Assembly: GCA_018378775.1 (NCBI GenBank)
Contig: JAGZWV010000022.1
Span: 1 to 26,558 of the forward strand
Reading direction: 5' to 3'
From: Collinsella sp.
GTDB lineage: Bacteria > Actinomycetota > Coriobacteriia > Coriobacteriales > Coriobacteriaceae
DNA: 26,558 nt
Shown: one piece after another, positions 1 through 7,145 of the stretch
Numbering within the stretch: the stretch's first letter is position 1
Layout of the letters: each line of letters begins with the position of its first letter
The notes under the pieces: model-generated
Told to the model about the DNA's origin: nothing
Database searches by the model: none
The model's input: the letters and a program-made list of their open reading frames with translations, nothing else
Program-made: the position numbers and the translations under genes

Positions 1-73
1 CACCCGATTCGTGGGCCAATCCCTCGAGTTTGGCCTTGAGGTCATCACTGACCCGGATAGAGATGGTTGCCAT
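1..73 (-). CDS. Ribbon-helix-helix antitoxin/repressor, N-terminus only
   Basis: Reading leftwards from an ATG at 71-73, the protein begins MATISIRVSDDLKAKLEGLA and runs off the window edge. A short beta strand of alternating hydrophobics followed by an amphipathic helix is typical of RHH (MetJ/Arc-type, DUF6290 or RelB/DinJ) antitoxins. A strong Shine-Dalgarno (AAGGAGG) lies about 6 nt upstream of the ATG. In the family the N-terminal strands pair in the dimer to bind DNA and the C-terminus neutralises a toxin such as RelE. The toxin gene, if present, would lie beyond the left end. The family call is good; the exact subfamily is not resolved with 24 residues. Confidence 0.7.
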   Translation of the reverse strand, partial: MATISIRVSDDLKAKLEGLAHESG

Positions 74-75
74 TG

Positions 76-125
76 TCTACCTCCTTAATGGTGTCCTACA
101 GTCATGTATTACTGTATTACACTTA
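76..125 (-). promoter_or_regulatory. Probable autoregulated operator of the RHH gene
   Basis: An exact tandem repeat of the octamer TGTATTAC (105-112 and 113-120) lies just upstream of the RHH start. RHH antitoxins usually repress their own promoter through short repeated half-sites, so this is a plausible operator. No convincing -35/-10 pair was fixed. Confidence 0.4.
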
Positions 126-334
126 CACGGTGACGTCAAATAGTCGGAGCCTGCCGGTTTGTGACCGGCCTGGAGAATGCTCGCAGCGGCAATCGTTGCG
201 GGCATTTATCTTGCCCGCACGGGATGCGGGAGGTTCAGACGTGGAGTCCTCCAATCTCCCGGGGCCGGCTGATTCGGCCCTCAGGGCATCGGATTCCCAC
301 ATTCATCCGTACATGTACGGATGAATGTGGGAGG
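121..334. other. Structured non-coding stretch with several hairpins
   Basis: No convincing gene. Perfect stems are visible: GCCGGT/ACCGGC near 151-167, TGCGGGCA/TGCCCGCA (197-204 with 212-219), an overlapping alternative stem CCCGCA/TGCGGG that would compete with it, and GGCCG/CGGCC near 263-279. The run ends in a 38-bp perfect palindrome. Overlapping, mutually exclusive stems suggest a folded RNA or an attenuator, but no known riboswitch core was recognised. Confidence 0.3.
295..332. repeat. 38-bp perfect palindrome
   Basis: The arms read TCCCACATTCATCCGTACA and its exact reverse complement, centred between 313 and 314 with no spacer. There is no T-run on either side, so it is not an ordinary Rho-independent terminator. 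A spacerless palindrome this long could be a binding or recombination site for a dimeric protein, or a hairpin-forming element end. Confidence 0.75.
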
Positions 335-413
335 TGTTCGGATGAAGTTGATATACAAGGGGCTTCGGAGACAGTTGGGGGAAGTGCCCTGTCTGGTTAA
401 AGTGGCTAATCAA

Positions 414-548
414 CGAAAAGGCCGATGAATGCTTCAACGAAGAGACCCATCAGAACGAAGGGCAGCAGGACTAGACAAAGGGGCGCGGTCAGCAGCGTGG
501 TCATGCCCAATGGCAGCGCTTGTTGCGGCTGCTCGCGCGTTATGCCAG
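414..548 (-). pseudogene. Diverged copy of the small membrane protein at 5092-5226
   Basis: The minus strand reads TREQPQQALPLGMTTLLTA, then a hydrophobic stretch and a tail LFVEAFIGLFVD with a stop at the same place as in the copy at 5092-5226. The start codon of the other copy (ATG) is ATA here. An alternative start is the internal ATG in LGMTTLL. The flanking DNA (about 359-590 against 5044-5275) is also homologous, so this is a duplicated segment and not just a similar gene. Many differences between the copies leave hydrophobicity intact, which hints at past selection on the protein. Function unknown. Confidence 0.4.
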
Positions 549-649
549 GATCTCGTGCACGCGCTTCTGCACCGTCGAGTAAAGGCTACGAACGAGGTGG
601 GGCACGCTATGGCTGTCATATATTTGGTAACTAAAACTGTCCGTTCAAT

Positions 650-687
650 AGCAGGGGCGCGCCGGCGTTAGCCGGTGCACCCCTGCT
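650..687. terminator. Strong GC-rich hairpin
   Basis: Arms of 17 nt (650-666 and 671-687) differ at two positions and enclose a GTTA loop. It is followed by only TTTGGG on the plus strand and CTATTG on the minus strand, so terminator activity is uncertain. On the minus strand it lies just beyond the LPxTG-gene remnant at 731-837, which fits a relic terminator. Confidence 0.4.
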
Positions 688-730
688 TTGGGAAACATGA
701 AACCCGCTTTTAATCGGTTGCCCGCTTAGC

Positions 731-837
731 TCAAAGCAAGAACAACCGCCACGACAATGCATGCGATACCGAGCAGCGGCGTGCGGCACCCAGAAGCGCT
801 GCTCCCAGCAGGTGTAGCGAAGGCCAAGGCGCCCCTT
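731..837 (-). pseudogene. Decayed 3' end of an LPxTG surface-protein gene
   Basis: The minus strand reads SLHLLGAALLGAARRC, which aligns with the membrane anchor SLFLLGLTLFGAAYRC at the end of the LPxTG fragment at 25680-26476. The surrounding nucleotides also match (CCTGCTGGGA, GGTGCCGCA, CGCTGCT). A stop lies directly upstream in frame and the LPKTG motif is gone. I read it as a third, badly eroded copy of the same cell-wall protein family. Confidence 0.35.
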
Positions 838-854
838 ATCGCACGGTCAACCCA

Positions 855-894
855 AAACAGGACAGGGGTCCAGAAATTCTGGACCCCTGTCCTG
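855..894 (-). terminator. Rho-independent terminator of the ASCH-2TM-GNAT operon
   Basis: Perfect 18-nt arms (858-875 and 877-894) around a single base are followed on the minus strand by GTTTTGGG. It sits about 55 nt beyond the stop of the GNAT gene, the last gene of that operon. Confidence 0.7.
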
Positions 895-948
895 CAGTAA
901 CCCGAAATGAACGGCCTGCATCTTTCTAGGTTTTGTCATTCGACGGAA

Positions 949-1464
949 CTACCGAAACACCAGATCAAGAGACGACCTCACATCAAACGTTTCGGCAATG
1001 CCGGTACTGGACGCAAGGGTACCGTTATAGAAAAACTCGCTTGCACCCTCCCGGTAAAGGTTCCGATACTCCGCCATCGCCTCAAACCCAAATTTCTCAA
1101 GCAGGGGAGATAGGGACGGCATTACCTCCTGGGGAACCGTTATAAGAGGCCTCTCATCATCAAGGAGCTCGATGGAGGCCGCGATCAGCGCAGTCCCTAC
1201 TCCCCGTCCGCGGTGGTTGGCGTCCACGCGCAGCGAGCAAATCTTCTTTTCCGCGCCGTCATCTTTGACGATACAGATGCCGGCCATTCTGTCTCCCGAG
1301 ATGGCCTTCAGCACCCATCTGGAGGATCCGATGCCCGGGAGGACCTTCGCACGATACCATCCATCAAACCCCGGATAATACCGCTTGAAGCTGCCGCGGC
1401 AAATTGCGTGCAGCCGCCCTACCTCGGTTTTGTTCTCGACGGAAACGATTTTCAGTCTTTCCAT
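949..1464 (-). CDS. GNAT-family N-acetyltransferase
   Basis: A 171-residue protein beginning MERLKIVSVENKTEV. It transfers an acetyl group from acetyl-CoA to an amine on an unknown substrate. The GNAT core is visible: the strand CSLRVDANHRGRGVGTAL holds the motif A pyrophosphate-binding loop (RGRGVG), followed by a helix and the C-terminal strand around LLEKFGFEAMAEYRNLY. The ATG at 1462-1464 is chosen because GGAGGGG lies about 6 nt upstream; the open frame extends further but the extra part overlaps the preceding gene in another frame. It is last in a three-gene minus-strand operon and is followed by the hairpin at 858-894. The closest functional class (toxin GNAT, antibiotic or protein acetylation) cannot be told; there is no adjacent RHH partner. 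Confidence 0.85.
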   Translation of the reverse strand: MERLKIVSVENKTEVGRLHAICRGSFKRYYPGFDGWYRAKVLPGIGSSRWVLKAISGDRMAGICIVKDDGAEKKICSLRVDANHRGRGVGTALIAASIELLDDERPLITVPQEVMPSLSPLLEKFGFEAMAEYRNLYREGASEFFYNGTLASSTGIAETFDVRSSLDLVFR

Positions 1465-1505
1465 GACGACCCCTCCTCTCTCTTCAGATATAGAATACCA
1501 TTGCG

Positions 1506-2693
1506 TCAGGGCCGAAAACGTCGGCCATGCGGTTTCCGAACTCTGAACACACCGAACACAACGAGGAGAACGGCGCACGCCGCGAGGCTGGCGCCAGAAG
1601 CTCCGATTGCCCCAAGCCAAGTCAAATCGCAGAGCACGGTCGCAAGTACGTTGGTAAACACGGAAAACGCAGTCAGGAAGAGTAAATACAGGGCGATCGT
1701 ACCCCAATTGCACACCGAATAGCTCAGCTTGAGGTACATCTTGTAACCGTCCCCTGGCCTGTTGATCTTTTTCTTCCAATGCCATGCCACCACGTCAGAG
1801 GCTGAGAGCCCCTCTGGCAGGTAGCCTCCCCACACGCTATCCCCTTCCAGCAGACGTTTTTCATGAAGGTCCTCGAAGGACTCAACGGCAACGCTCGTCC
1901 GCGCCATGAGGAGGGTGTGCACGGTGACGGATTTAAGAGGATAGGCGTCCGGGTCCACGCCGTCGACCTTCTCCCTCATCTCATCGCTCAGCGTCCGGTA
2001 GTCGTTGATCCTGAGATCGATCGCCTCCTCCCGGCTGAACGCACTGGTAAACAACCTGTCACGAGAGTCGTTCCGTTTGGCCAAACCGCTATTTTGATCG
2101 ATGTATAAGCGAAATCTCACGTAAACCCTGCGGGACTCGCCGCCAACCTCTCTCGCAATATGGGGGAAATCTATATTGATGACGGTTGCCGCGCCGCCGT
2201 CGCACTCTTCGAACTTCAGCACGTCGCACGACAAAAGGAGAAACGGACCCCTGCTTTCATCGTTCGCAAGATTCACCTCGACATAGCGTGAGGTAAAATC
2301 GACTTCGGAAACGCGGCACCGATCGTTGAATATCGCGCCCAGGGTCTCTTTGTTCAGCTTCGGCATCAAATCAGAAAAGCAGCTCTTATCTATTTTGAAG
2401 GGGCAGTAAAGGGATATTCCCTTGATAGAATCGAGAATCGAAACGTCTCCCTTCAGGTCTTCGGATTTCTCGTCGCCTTGAGCGGTATCGCCCGCTTTCC
2501 CGTCGTCCTGACCATCGGAGCAGGCGGGCGATAGCATCAGGCCGAAATCGAATGCCGTTGTACTCGATTTCCCGTGCTCCAGGCTATCCGCAATCCAGAG
2601 ATTTATGTTGACCATCGCCTCGATACCCTGGCCGTCGACGCGATCTTTTCCGCCGCCCTCGTTAGGTCGGCACCAAAAAGCGAAGCTATTCAT
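1506..2693 (-). CDS. Unknown protein with two C-terminal membrane helices
   Basis: About 395 residues; I do not recognise the family. Residues 1-300 are soluble, with an acidic low-complexity patch near residue 60 (SDGQDDGKAGDTAQGDEKSE) and no motif I can name. Near the C-terminus two hydrophobic segments (around WGTIALYLLFLTAFSVFTNV and LAACAVLLVVFGVF) end in a short basic tail, predicting a soluble domain tethered to the inner face of the membrane. The ATG at 2691-2693 overlaps the stop of the ASCH gene and GAGGA precedes it, so translation is probably coupled; a GTG at 2700-2702 is the alternative. Membrane-anchored tails are common in abortive-infection effectors, but that role is inference. 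Confidence 0.7.
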   Translation of the reverse strand: MNSFAFWCRPNEGGGKDRVDGQGIEAMVNINLWIADSLEHGKSSTTAFDFGLMLSPACSDGQDDGKAGDTAQGDEKSEDLKGDVSILDSIKGISLYCPFKIDKSCFSDLMPKLNKETLGAIFNDRCRVSEVDFTSRYVEVNLANDESRGPFLLLSCDVLKFEECDGGAATVINIDFPHIAREVGGESRRVYVRFRLYIDQNSGLAKRNDSRDRLFTSAFSREEAIDLRINDYRTLSDEMREKVDGVDPDAYPLKSVTVHTLLMARTSVAVESFEDLHEKRLLEGDSVWGGYLPEGLSASDVVAWHWKKKINRPGDGYKMYLKLSYSVCNWGTIALYLLFLTAFSVFTNVLATVLCDLTWLGAIGASGASLAACAVLLVVFGVFRVRKPHGRRFRP

Positions 2694-3066
2694 CTTCCTC
2701 ACTCAGATAGCAAAACGACTGCGGCGGCCTAACGAGACCCACCTTTTCTATTGGAAATGGATGGTCATACGCAACCGGATGGGATAACAGCAACGCGCCG
2801 GCCATCTCCATGCCGTAGAAATAACTCTCGAACTCGAATTTGGAAATCCCTCCGAACGAAGACGTCTGCCGCCAGAGCTCCCCCTTTTCCAAAAAGGGCA
2901 TGGACTCCACCCCCGCCTCGCCGATGATCCTCGAAACGGGAGATGTTGCGTAGATGACGATACCCGATATCGGTTTTGTCGGCAGCCTTCTCCTGTACTC
3001 GCATTTCTTCTCTCCCGACAGAATGAGTCGCGCGAATCTCGGATGTATGGAAACTAAGGCTTTCAC
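2686..3066 (-). CDS. ASCH-domain protein
   Basis: A 126-residue protein beginning MKALVSIHPRFARLILSGEK and containing KKCEYRRRLP, the hallmark of stand-alone ASCH proteins: a start strand plus the SGEKxxExRR motif. ASCH is a PUA-like beta barrel that binds RNA; some members cleave RNA or hydrolyse modified nucleosides. The GTG at 3064-3066 is preceded by GGGAGGG at a 7-nt spacing. It is the first gene of the operon and overlaps the next by a few bases. Whether it regulates the operon's RNA or is an effector is not visible. Confidence 0.85.
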   Translation of the reverse strand: MKALVSIHPRFARLILSGEKKCEYRRRLPTKPISGIVIYATSPVSRIIGEAGVESMPFLEKGELWRQTSSFGGISKFEFESYFYGMEMAGALLLSHPVAYDHPFPIEKVGLVRPPQSFCYLSEEDE

Positions 3067-3085
3067 TGCGGCACCCTCCCTCTAT

Positions 3086-3106
3086 CGACTCAATTATAAA
3101 GAGTCG
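3086..3106 (-). promoter_or_regulatory. Promoter/operator of the ASCH operon
   Basis: A TATAAT -10 hexamer (3093-3098, minus) lies about 25 nt upstream of the GTG and is bracketed by an inverted repeat CGACTC/GAGTCG (3086-3091 and 3101-3106). A dimeric repressor binding this repeat would cover the -10 box. The -35 is weak. Confidence 0.5.
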
Positions 3107-3431
3107 GATCGACGCACGCCGTTCCACAGCCCTTCCTTTAACGAAGGAAAACCGAACACGACGAATCTTCCCATTACAGTCAGAAATGAGCTATTCGATA
3201 TCTCGTTGATGCATTTCCCCGGTGTCGGATACGATGCAAGCAAGCCCGTCTGGGCCGCCGATCGGGCGTCCCCCCACATTGTAAAATGCGTTCGCTAGAA
3301 TCGGCTCATTTACCCGTAGAGAGGGCTAGCGCCCATGGTCGACCACGCCGACGTAGCTTGCAATCTCCCCAAGCGCGCACATGAGCTCATCGAAGAAGCC
3401 GACCACATCGAATCCAGCTGTAATGCCAGCC
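3107..3431. other. Intergenic gap with possible gene debris
   Basis: No convincing gene. A 61-codon minus frame (3094-3279) lacks a ribosome site. Just downstream of the RES stop the minus strand reads ITAGFDVVGFFDELMCALGE in another frame, then stops; it could be the remains of a downstream gene or chance. Confidence 0.3.
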
Positions 3432-4787
3432 TCATTCGATGGGAGTCACGTGCATGAAGACGATGCGGAACAAGCCGTCGTCCCAAACCACGTAGTTGCT
3501 GTACGTCTTGCTGCCGTAGTATTTGATTCCGTCGATGCCGGCATGACGGCAGCATTGGGCGACGAAGTTCGGCACGAGGTACTCCGGCGGGATGACCTGG
3601 TCGGTGTTGGTGAATGGGAACCGAAGGTACTTCAGGAAGTAGTTTGTCCCGCGGCCCACGCCGGAAAGGTCGATGAGGCGGACGTCGCGCCTGCCCTCTA
3701 TCTCGGCGACCTGGGCCTCGTCCCCCGAACCGTGCTTCCCAATCTCCTGCATCGCGCCGTGCTCTGTGTCGGAGAAGTAGTAGTAAGCCTTCTGCGGGCC
3801 GTTAAACCTTCCCGCTTTCACAAGTAGGCGGGGCGCTTTGACCATGTCGTCCTTAAGGTACGAGGCCGTCCCTGCGGGTTTCAGCCGAGCGTGGTAATAG
3901 ACCGGCCTGTCGAACGAAATCGCATCCCTCCAGTCCCGAACCGTCTCCCAGATAAGCCTACCGGCCTTGCAATCCCTTGCGAAGGCGGGGTCATCCGAGC
4001 AAAGCTGCTGAAGCTTCATCATGTCAACCTCGGTCAGCCCCTCAAGGAAGGACAGGGACGAGGTCAGGACGTTGAACGAGCGAACGCTCGCGGACACCAC
4101 GCCGGAATCATCGCCGACGCAATTGCAGGGCCCGGGGTCCGTCTCGGCGTCCGCCGCAAGCAGCCTCTTTCCCCTGATGTCGACCGAGACATCCTCGCTA
4201 ACGGAGAGCCGCTCGAGCGAGACCTTGCTGAGGTTCTTCACGAAGGTCTTGGTACCACGCGGTATCGAGCCGCCGTAGCCGAAATCTCCGAGGGAATCGA
4301 CAAGCCCGCCGACATTGCCAAGGAGGGCGATGTCGGGACCCCTGACGGTCAGCCCAGAAAGGCTGCTGGCAAGGCTCTCGTAGACGCCGAAGTAGTCTTT
4401 AGACGCAAAGCGGTCCGCCATGTCCCGAATGGCGGGGGTCTGGAGCGAGGCCGTACATGCCGCAAGAAGTTCTTGCTGGGCGGAAACAACCTTCATGACC
4501 TCGGAAGCTCGATAGGAAGAGAGCCAGCCGCTGGAGTTGATGGAATCGAGGACCGCACGAATGGAGTCGAGGCGGACGCCCGCCGTAATGGACTTGATGC
4601 TGTCAACAAAAGTCACGAGGGCCGGCGCCATACTAGCGCAAACCGCCTCGGACGTCTTATGCATCATCTCGGTATATGCGACGGACTCGCTCAGGGCCTT
4701 CGCCATGCTGAGCCGCATCGCCTCCGACTCGCGCAGTGCCTCTGAGAGGTCCGTGCGGGCGGATGCAGAATCCTCGCCAGCCCTCAT
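3432..4787 (-). CDS. RES-domain protein (probable NAD+-degrading toxin) with N-terminal helical domain
   Basis: 451 residues. The last 160 match the RES fold of the Xre-RES toxin family, which breaks down NAD+. The expected residues are visible: Arg301 in YYHARL, Tyr335-337 and Glu348 in the FSDTEHGAMQEI region, and Ser426/Asn431 in YYGSKTYSNYVVW, with GRFN at 327-330. Classical RES toxins are about 150-230 residues; the extra 290 N-terminal residues are mostly alpha-helical (heptad-like stretches at 10-65 and 95-150) and could be the sensor or inhibitory module replacing an antitoxin. No Xre antitoxin gene is next to it. An extended -10 (TGGTATAAT) lies upstream. The ATG at 4785-4787 lacks a strong ribosome site; a GAGGGAAG about 20 nt upstream might serve a non-canonical start. 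Abortive-infection role is inferred. Confidence 0.75.
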   Translation of the reverse strand: MRAGEDSASARTDLSEALRESEAMRLSMAKALSESVAYTEMMHKTSEAVCASMAPALVTFVDSIKSITAGVRLDSIRAVLDSINSSGWLSSYRASEVMKVVSAQQELLAACTASLQTPAIRDMADRFASKDYFGVYESLASSLSGLTVRGPDIALLGNVGGLVDSLGDFGYGGSIPRGTKTFVKNLSKVSLERLSVSEDVSVDIRGKRLLAADAETDPGPCNCVGDDSGVVSASVRSFNVLTSSLSFLEGLTEVDMMKLQQLCSDDPAFARDCKAGRLIWETVRDWRDAISFDRPVYYHARLKPAGTASYLKDDMVKAPRLLVKAGRFNGPQKAYYYFSDTEHGAMQEIGKHGSGDEAQVAEIEGRRDVRLIDLSGVGRGTNYFLKYLRFPFTNTDQVIPPEYLVPNFVAQCCRHAGIDGIKYYGSKTYSNYVVWDDGLFRIVFMHVTPIE

Positions 4788-4896
4788 CTCATCTACCGTA
4801 GCAATCGACTTCCCTCACCAAATGGCCCGACCTGTCTTCTATCCGAATCGCCATGGCCGCAGCCTGCGTCAGCGGCGACCCGCGACTCGTTTCCCG

Positions 4897-4905
4897 ATTA
4901 TACCA
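4897..4905 (-). promoter_or_regulatory. Extended -10 promoter of the RES gene
   Basis: TGGTATAAT on the minus strand (hexamer at 4897-4902), about 110 nt upstream of the RES start. No good -35 hexamer; extended -10 promoters often lack one. A 21-codon leader frame beginning MAIRIEDRSG ends at 4789, just before the RES ATG, and may be translated. Confidence 0.45.
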
Positions 4906-5091
4906 GCTGCAACCGAGAAGAGCTTTCCCAGGCTCCTGCGCAGGGCAAAACGAGCACGAAGAAGAGGGCGACTTGGATACCAAGAACGGTCGCGCCTCCT
5001 CGATCTTATGGAAGAGAGGCTGCCTCGCGAGGAATGGCGAGCCATGGGCTTCGGAGACGGCCGGGAGAGGCGCCCGCTCTGGTCTAAGTGG

Positions 5092-5226
5092 TTAGTCAAC
5101 GAAAAGGTCGATGAAAGCTTCAACGAAGAGAGCCGGCAAAAAGAAGGTCGGCAGGACCAGACAAAGGGGCCCGGCCAACAGCGTTGCCACGCCCCATGTC
5201 AGCTCTTGTTGCAGCCGCTCGCGCGT
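5092..5226 (-). CDS. Tiny hydrophobic membrane protein
   Basis: A 44-45 residue protein beginning MTRERLQQELTWGVATLL and ending LFVEAFIDLFVD. A charged N-terminal helix is followed by about 30 very hydrophobic residues, with two prolines dividing them. A longer frame upstream (to 5337) is open, but homology with the copy at 414-548 continues only to about the NGVEARERDPG part. The ATG here is ATA in the other copy. Size and character resemble type I toxins or holin-like peptides, but no family is recognised, so that is only a suggestion. Confidence 0.45.
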   Translation of the reverse strand, partial: TRERLQQELTWGVATLLAGPLCLVLPTFFLPALFVEAFIDLFVD

Positions 5227-5439
5227 CATGCCAGGATCTCGTTCGCGCGCTTCTACACCGTTGAGCCTCACCATGCAGCCGAGACGGACAGAAGACCGTG
5301 GGCACGGCGAAGAAGACGCGACTGGCTCATCCTTCAATCAATCCAATATATGAAATCAGATGCAGCCCACTCCAAAGACAACTTCGAAGTTCTTGATTTA
5401 GCTACAGCTTTACTGTCACTTACAGCGCCTAAATCAGCA

Positions 5440-6864
5440 TCAGCCCCTACCCGTTGCCTTGTTAATTTTCCTATACATCTTGGAAACATGGCCACTAATG
5501 GGATCATTCGGAAACGCCTTCTGAGCTCTTGCAACATATGAAAGATAGTTTCCATGGTGGCTTGGGTCCGAAGTGCCTCGCTTGTCACTCGATCTGTTCC
5601 CCTTCGGAGAGTAATGCTCGTACAATGCGCTTACGCGCTTTTTACTCGGATGCTTGTCCGGATTATCGGCCAGCCTGCCGATTGATTTAGCAGCACGATA
5701 AAACCTGCTGCAAAACCTGCCGACCGTAGATTGGCGAATTCGGACATCTTTACCGTCAAAATCAAATCCCAAAAACGAAACATGATTTCCAGCATGATGC
5801 GCGGTTCGCACAACTTCCATTTCTCCTGCGAGCAATGCACCAAGTGAAAGTTGCTCGACCCTCCCATCGTTTACACGGTGGATTTTGGTCTTTTCATCTT
5901 GTAGTTCAACTGCAGGAACTCCCTGTGCCAAAGCAAGTGCATTGCTTGCTGTTTTGAGATCCTTGGCTCGGACGATAATGATGAAGTCATCGCAATATCG
6001 TATATACCTGCCATTCACGCTGGCAACACACGCGTTAATCTGGGCATCGATATCAAACATATACATGTTCGCCAAGACGCCACTTGTTGCCAGCCCTTGG
6101 GGGATGCCCCTCGCATCATGACTTCTTTTCCAAGGCACAACAATCGAAGAACCCTTGTAAGCCGAAAACTCCGCAGGTGTCAAGATGCGCGGTAGCCTGT
6201 TAAGACTCCTTAACGCCTTGGATCGAACTTTGGACGCAGAATCGCCAAACGTGAACGGGTCGTCTGGCTGAAGATCAATCCAGCCAAGCCCATTCCTTCT
6301 CGCTAAATCGTCAACAGGCCAATAACAGTAATGCAATATGTTTTTCAGGACTTGGTAATGGTCCGGTGGAAGCACGCCCTCGTTAAAGAATCCTCTAACG
6401 GCCTTGCGTAAGTAACTATGGTCAAGGTTATCGAAAAAGTGGGTGAAGTCTCCCGTGATAACTAGCGAATCCCCCTGCCCGCGAATGGCATCGATTGCAT
6501 CTGCAGCAACAGAGCAATTAGTGAGGTGAAATCCGCTTCGATAAGCCGTAGCAACACTGCCGATACCAGTTTCTAAGGCACGACGGTCATATAACTTGCC
6601 CCATTGCAGCGCATAATACTGAAAAATCCTATGATCCAAGTGAGATGCATATGCGATATCTCTCGTCTTCAGGATCTTCTTACCGTCCCTGAATCTCACA
6701 TGGCAAAGCGTATTCGCAATCAAGGGAAGAAATGCGTGACGCTGAATAAAATCTACGTCACAAACCCTCGCCTCGACATCCTTGAATGCGACACGGTAAT
6801 CGAAATGCGCGTAGCTCTTCTTTATCGCATACCCTGGAATACGAGGCGGGTCGAAATCGTCCAC
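5440..6864 (-). CDS. Defence-type reverse transcriptase, Drt2-like
   Basis: A 474-residue RT. The palm motifs are present: GDFTHFFDNLDH (about 138-149, first catalytic Asp), RGIPQGLATSGVLANMY (about 252-268) and RYCDDFIII (about 289-297, the YxDD box). The N-terminal part (GYAIKKSYAHFD, YASHLDHRIFQYYALQWGKLY) recalls the unknown-group RTs of the Drt2/UG2 type; this is from memory and unverified. It lacks the retron NAxxH/VTG motifs and the thumb/maturase domain of group II introns. Drt2 RTs copy a neighbouring RNA repeatedly into concatemeric DNA during phage infection. The GTG at 6862-6864 is preceded by AAGGCGGTGA; a TTG at 6885 is the alternative. A structured leader of about 280 nt precedes it, as Drt2 requires. 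Confidence 0.8.
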   Translation of the reverse strand: MDDFDPPRIPGYAIKKSYAHFDYRVAFKDVEARVCDVDFIQRHAFLPLIANTLCHVRFRDGKKILKTRDIAYASHLDHRIFQYYALQWGKLYDRRALETGIGSVATAYRSGFHLTNCSVAADAIDAIRGQGDSLVITGDFTHFFDNLDHSYLRKAVRGFFNEGVLPPDHYQVLKNILHYCYWPVDDLARRNGLGWIDLQPDDPFTFGDSASKVRSKALRSLNRLPRILTPAEFSAYKGSSIVVPWKRSHDARGIPQGLATSGVLANMYMFDIDAQINACVASVNGRYIRYCDDFIIIVRAKDLKTASNALALAQGVPAVELQDEKTKIHRVNDGRVEQLSLGALLAGEMEVVRTAHHAGNHVSFLGFDFDGKDVRIRQSTVGRFCSRFYRAAKSIGRLADNPDKHPSKKRVSALYEHYSPKGNRSSDKRGTSDPSHHGNYLSYVARAQKAFPNDPISGHVSKMYRKINKATGRG

Positions 6865-7145
6865 GGGCTCACCGCCTTTAATCAACCTGCTCGGTATATA
6901 GGAAGCGGCTCACCCAAACCGAGCAGGCTAACATAAGGTGAAGCGAGTTCACCAACGCAATGCGGCCGCCCATTCCAATGCTTGCCTATGGCATACTAGA
7001 TGGAGATGCGGAGATAACCGATATGATTATCAGCGCCCTTGCCCAGCTATGCGCAGGCAACGTCGGCATCAATAGTGCGAACGTCGGAATTTCGTCGTTT
7101 GCGCTATTGACGGCGATAACGCACCTTTACGCCAAATGCGTAAAG
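6865..7145 (-). ncRNA. Putative template RNA of the Drt2-like RT
   Basis: The leader between a likely promoter (-10 at 7148-7153) and the RT start is about 280 nt and rich in hairpins: an 8-bp stem at the very 5' end (7138-7145 with 7125-7132), a 14-position stem with two mismatches (7096-7109 with 7070-7083), a 6-bp stem (6937-6942 with 6948-6953) and a 9-bp stem next to the RT start (6919-6927 with 6886-6894). Drt2 systems carry a non-coding RNA of similar length in this position. A frame of 46 codons (7126-6989) is open on this strand and another of 78 codons (6942-7175) on the opposite strand. Existence and boundaries of the RNA are inferred. Confidence 0.45.

Noticed and set aside
1465..1785. 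N-terminal extension of the GNAT protein
   Set aside because: The extra codons are antiparallel-frame reading of the preceding gene; a strong ribosome site precedes the ATG at 1464.
3094..3279. 61-codon minus frame upstream of ASCH
   Set aside because: No Shine-Dalgarno, ends inside the ASCH promoter, no recognisable protein.
3891..4745. 284-codon plus-strand frame opposite the RES gene
   Set aside because: It is the antisense of a strong gene with recognised domain; arginine/glycine-rich and without a ribosome site.
4537..5541. 334-codon plus-strand frame
   Set aside because: Crosses the RES gene, an intergenic region and the RT end; composition is arginine-rich and no family fits.
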